From the NCBI RefSeq assembly GCF_900091415.1, contig NZ_FMHU01000001.1, positions 2,356,001-2,420,000 of the forward strand: DNA of 64,000 nt, read 5' to 3'. Below the pieces are notes generated by a model. That model made no database searches. It was not told where the DNA came from and saw only the letters and a list, made by a program, of their open reading frames with translations. Each line of letters starts with the position of its first letter. The first letter of the stretch is position 1. This stretch comes from Micromonospora inyonensis (GTDB lineage: Bacteria; Actinomycetota; Actinomycetes; Mycobacteriales; Micromonosporaceae). A program made the translations under genes and the position numbers. Below, piece by piece: positions 63,064 to 64,000 of this stretch.

Positions 63064-63534
63064 GATGTCCCCCCCCCGTTTGACGCGGTGCTCTTGCCTC
63101 ATAGATCAGGTTGTCTAGAGGCGATGGGTACGCTAGCAGGAAGGAGCTGCGGAAAGTGTGCCCCATTTGACAGCGCGGCTACTCAGAACGGGGATCGGTC
63201 ACTTTTGGTGATGGTTCGTTGTGGGGGTTGTCGGTGGCGGCCCCGCGAGGTGACGGACCATCGCCAGTGCTGTCACCCGGAGTAGGTGATCGATCCGGCA
63301 TTCGAGGTGATGGCTTTCGATGCGCACTCTCGGTGACGGGCGCCGATATGAGGGTGTTGACTGCATCACTCACTGTGTCTTGTATCGTGAGAAGAAGGGT
63401 CTCCGGTACCGGCCCCCGAACTCCCGCAGCGGACGTCGTGGAGGACGGCGCACGCCTCGATCTCCACTAGACGAGTAGTTCCGATGTCGGAGGTCGATGT
63501 CTGGGCATGAAGAGAGGGCGTCCAAGATCGTGTT
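63064..63534. promoter_or_regulatory. Promoter region of the ATP-grasp operon
   Basis: No gene is evident in 471 bp. The octamer GGTGAYSG occurs five times in one orientation (63207, 63249, 63285, 63306, 63332), spaced 21-42 bp, which may be a regulator-binding array or chance. The last part probably belongs to the end of the IS982 element. Confidence 0.35.
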
Positions 63535-64000
63535 GTGACGCAAGATTCGGACACCCTCTTGACCGCACTCTACGTGAAGATCGACGACACCATCCGGACG
63601 CCCCGGTGGCGAGGCCGGCCACCGCTGCTCACCGACTCCGAGCTGGTCTGCCTGGCCATGGCGCAGGTCCTGCTCGGTGCCCGTTCGGAGGCCCACTGGA
63701 TCCGCTACGCCCGTATCCACCTGGCCGGTATGTTCCCCTACCTGCCGCAGCGATCGGGCTACAACAAACGGCTCCGCGCCGCCCTCCCACTGATCAAGAA
63801 GGCGATCCGGGACCTGGCCCGCGACAGTGACTTCTGGTTCGACAACCACTGGATCGTCGACTCCACGCCGATACCCTGCGGTTTGTCCCGCCCCACCGTG
63901 CAACGCTCCGACCTGGCCGGCTGGGCCGGATACGGCTACTGCGCCTCACACTCCCGCTTCTTCTGGGGCCTGCGGCTCTACCTGGTGTGCACCCCGACCG
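63535..64000 (+). CDS. IS982-family transposase, 5' part
   Basis: The frame from GTG 63535 runs off the window. It reads TQDSDTLLTALYVKIDDTIRT, LTDSELVCLAMAQVLLG and FWFDNHWIVDSTPIPCG, an IS982 N terminus with the first catalytic Asp in VDSTP. The rest lies outside the window. Confidence 0.85.
   Translation, partial: MTQDSDTLLTALYVKIDDTIRTPRWRGRPPLLTDSELVCLAMAQVLLGARSEAHWIRYARIHLAGMFPYLPQRSGYNKRLRAALPLIKKAIRDLARDSDFWFDNHWIVDSTPIPCGLSRPTVQRSDLAGWAGYGYCASHSRFFWGLRLYLVCTPT

Noticed and set aside
1..64000. CRISPR array
   Set aside because: No regularly spaced direct repeats of CRISPR length were found; short repeats are IS ends or operators.

Overview
The window is high-GC actinomycete chromosomal DNA. 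GTG starts are common, start and stop codons overlap repeatedly as GTGA or ATGA, and the insertion sequences and enzyme families point to Micromonosporaceae (Micromonospora, Salinispora or Actinoplanes type). That placement is inference; no taxonomic marker beyond one tRNA is present.

Layout. 0.0-2.2 kb: end of an unknown gene, a histidine-decarboxylase-like PLP enzyme and a SAM methyltransferase. 2.2-3.3 kb: an IS3 remnant. 3.4-48.4 kb: a large secondary-metabolite cluster broken up by insertion sequences. 48.6-57.1 kb: IS debris, an acetyltransferase, a decayed integrase, a frameshifted CoiA-like gene and tRNA-Arg(CCU). 57.1-63.1 kb: a compact five-gene minus-strand operon (ATP-grasp ligase, Fe(II)/2-oxoglutarate oxygenase, methyltransferase, FemAB-like acyltransferase, MFS exporter) that looks like a second small pathway. 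63.5 kb to the end: an IS982-type transposase leaving the window.

The main cluster joins modules that I do not recognise together in any known pathway. (a) A left operon encodes a GDP-mannose-3,5-epimerase-like enzyme, a complete LuxS homologue and a sedoheptulose-7-phosphate cyclase of the 2-epi-5-epi-valiolone synthase type. (b) A GriI/GriH pair makes 3-amino-4-hydroxybenzoate; with it are an ACP, a BtrH-type acyl-ACP:amine acyltransferase, an ACP-ketosynthase whose active-site Cys is Ser, a Cys-less ketosynthase partner and an ANL ligase. (c) KR, malonyl-type acyltransferase and an MGT-type glycosyltransferase form an opposing operon. (d) A tightly coupled operon holds two NDP-sugar epimerase/dehydratases, a class V PLP enzyme, a methyltransferase, a DxD glycosyltransferase-like protein, a GlgE-like maltosyltransferase and an MFS pump, followed by a nucleotidyltransferase and a P-loop kinase. 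(e) A Gfo/Idh/MocA dehydrogenase sits divergent from a BtrH-aminotransferase fusion. The likely product is an acylated, glycosylated C7-cyclitol or aminocyclitol; its structure cannot be read from the sequence.

A shared operator, TGGCA-N6-TGCCA with the half-site extension GG, lies upstream of at least four of these transcription units. A LuxR-type regulator at 33.6-34.3 kb is the obvious candidate to bind it. Remnants show that the segment 'Gfo gene (minus) / operator / griI-griH / btrH (plus)' exists twice, at 22 kb and 45 kb, and that the two copies decayed reciprocally.

Insertion sequences are exceptionally dense between 6 and 20 kb. An IS701 element sits in an IS4-type element, which sits in an IS256 element, which abuts an ISAs1 element carrying an IS110 element. 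One IS5-like insertion splits a pathway glycosyltransferase with a clean duplication, so the cluster may be impaired in this strain.
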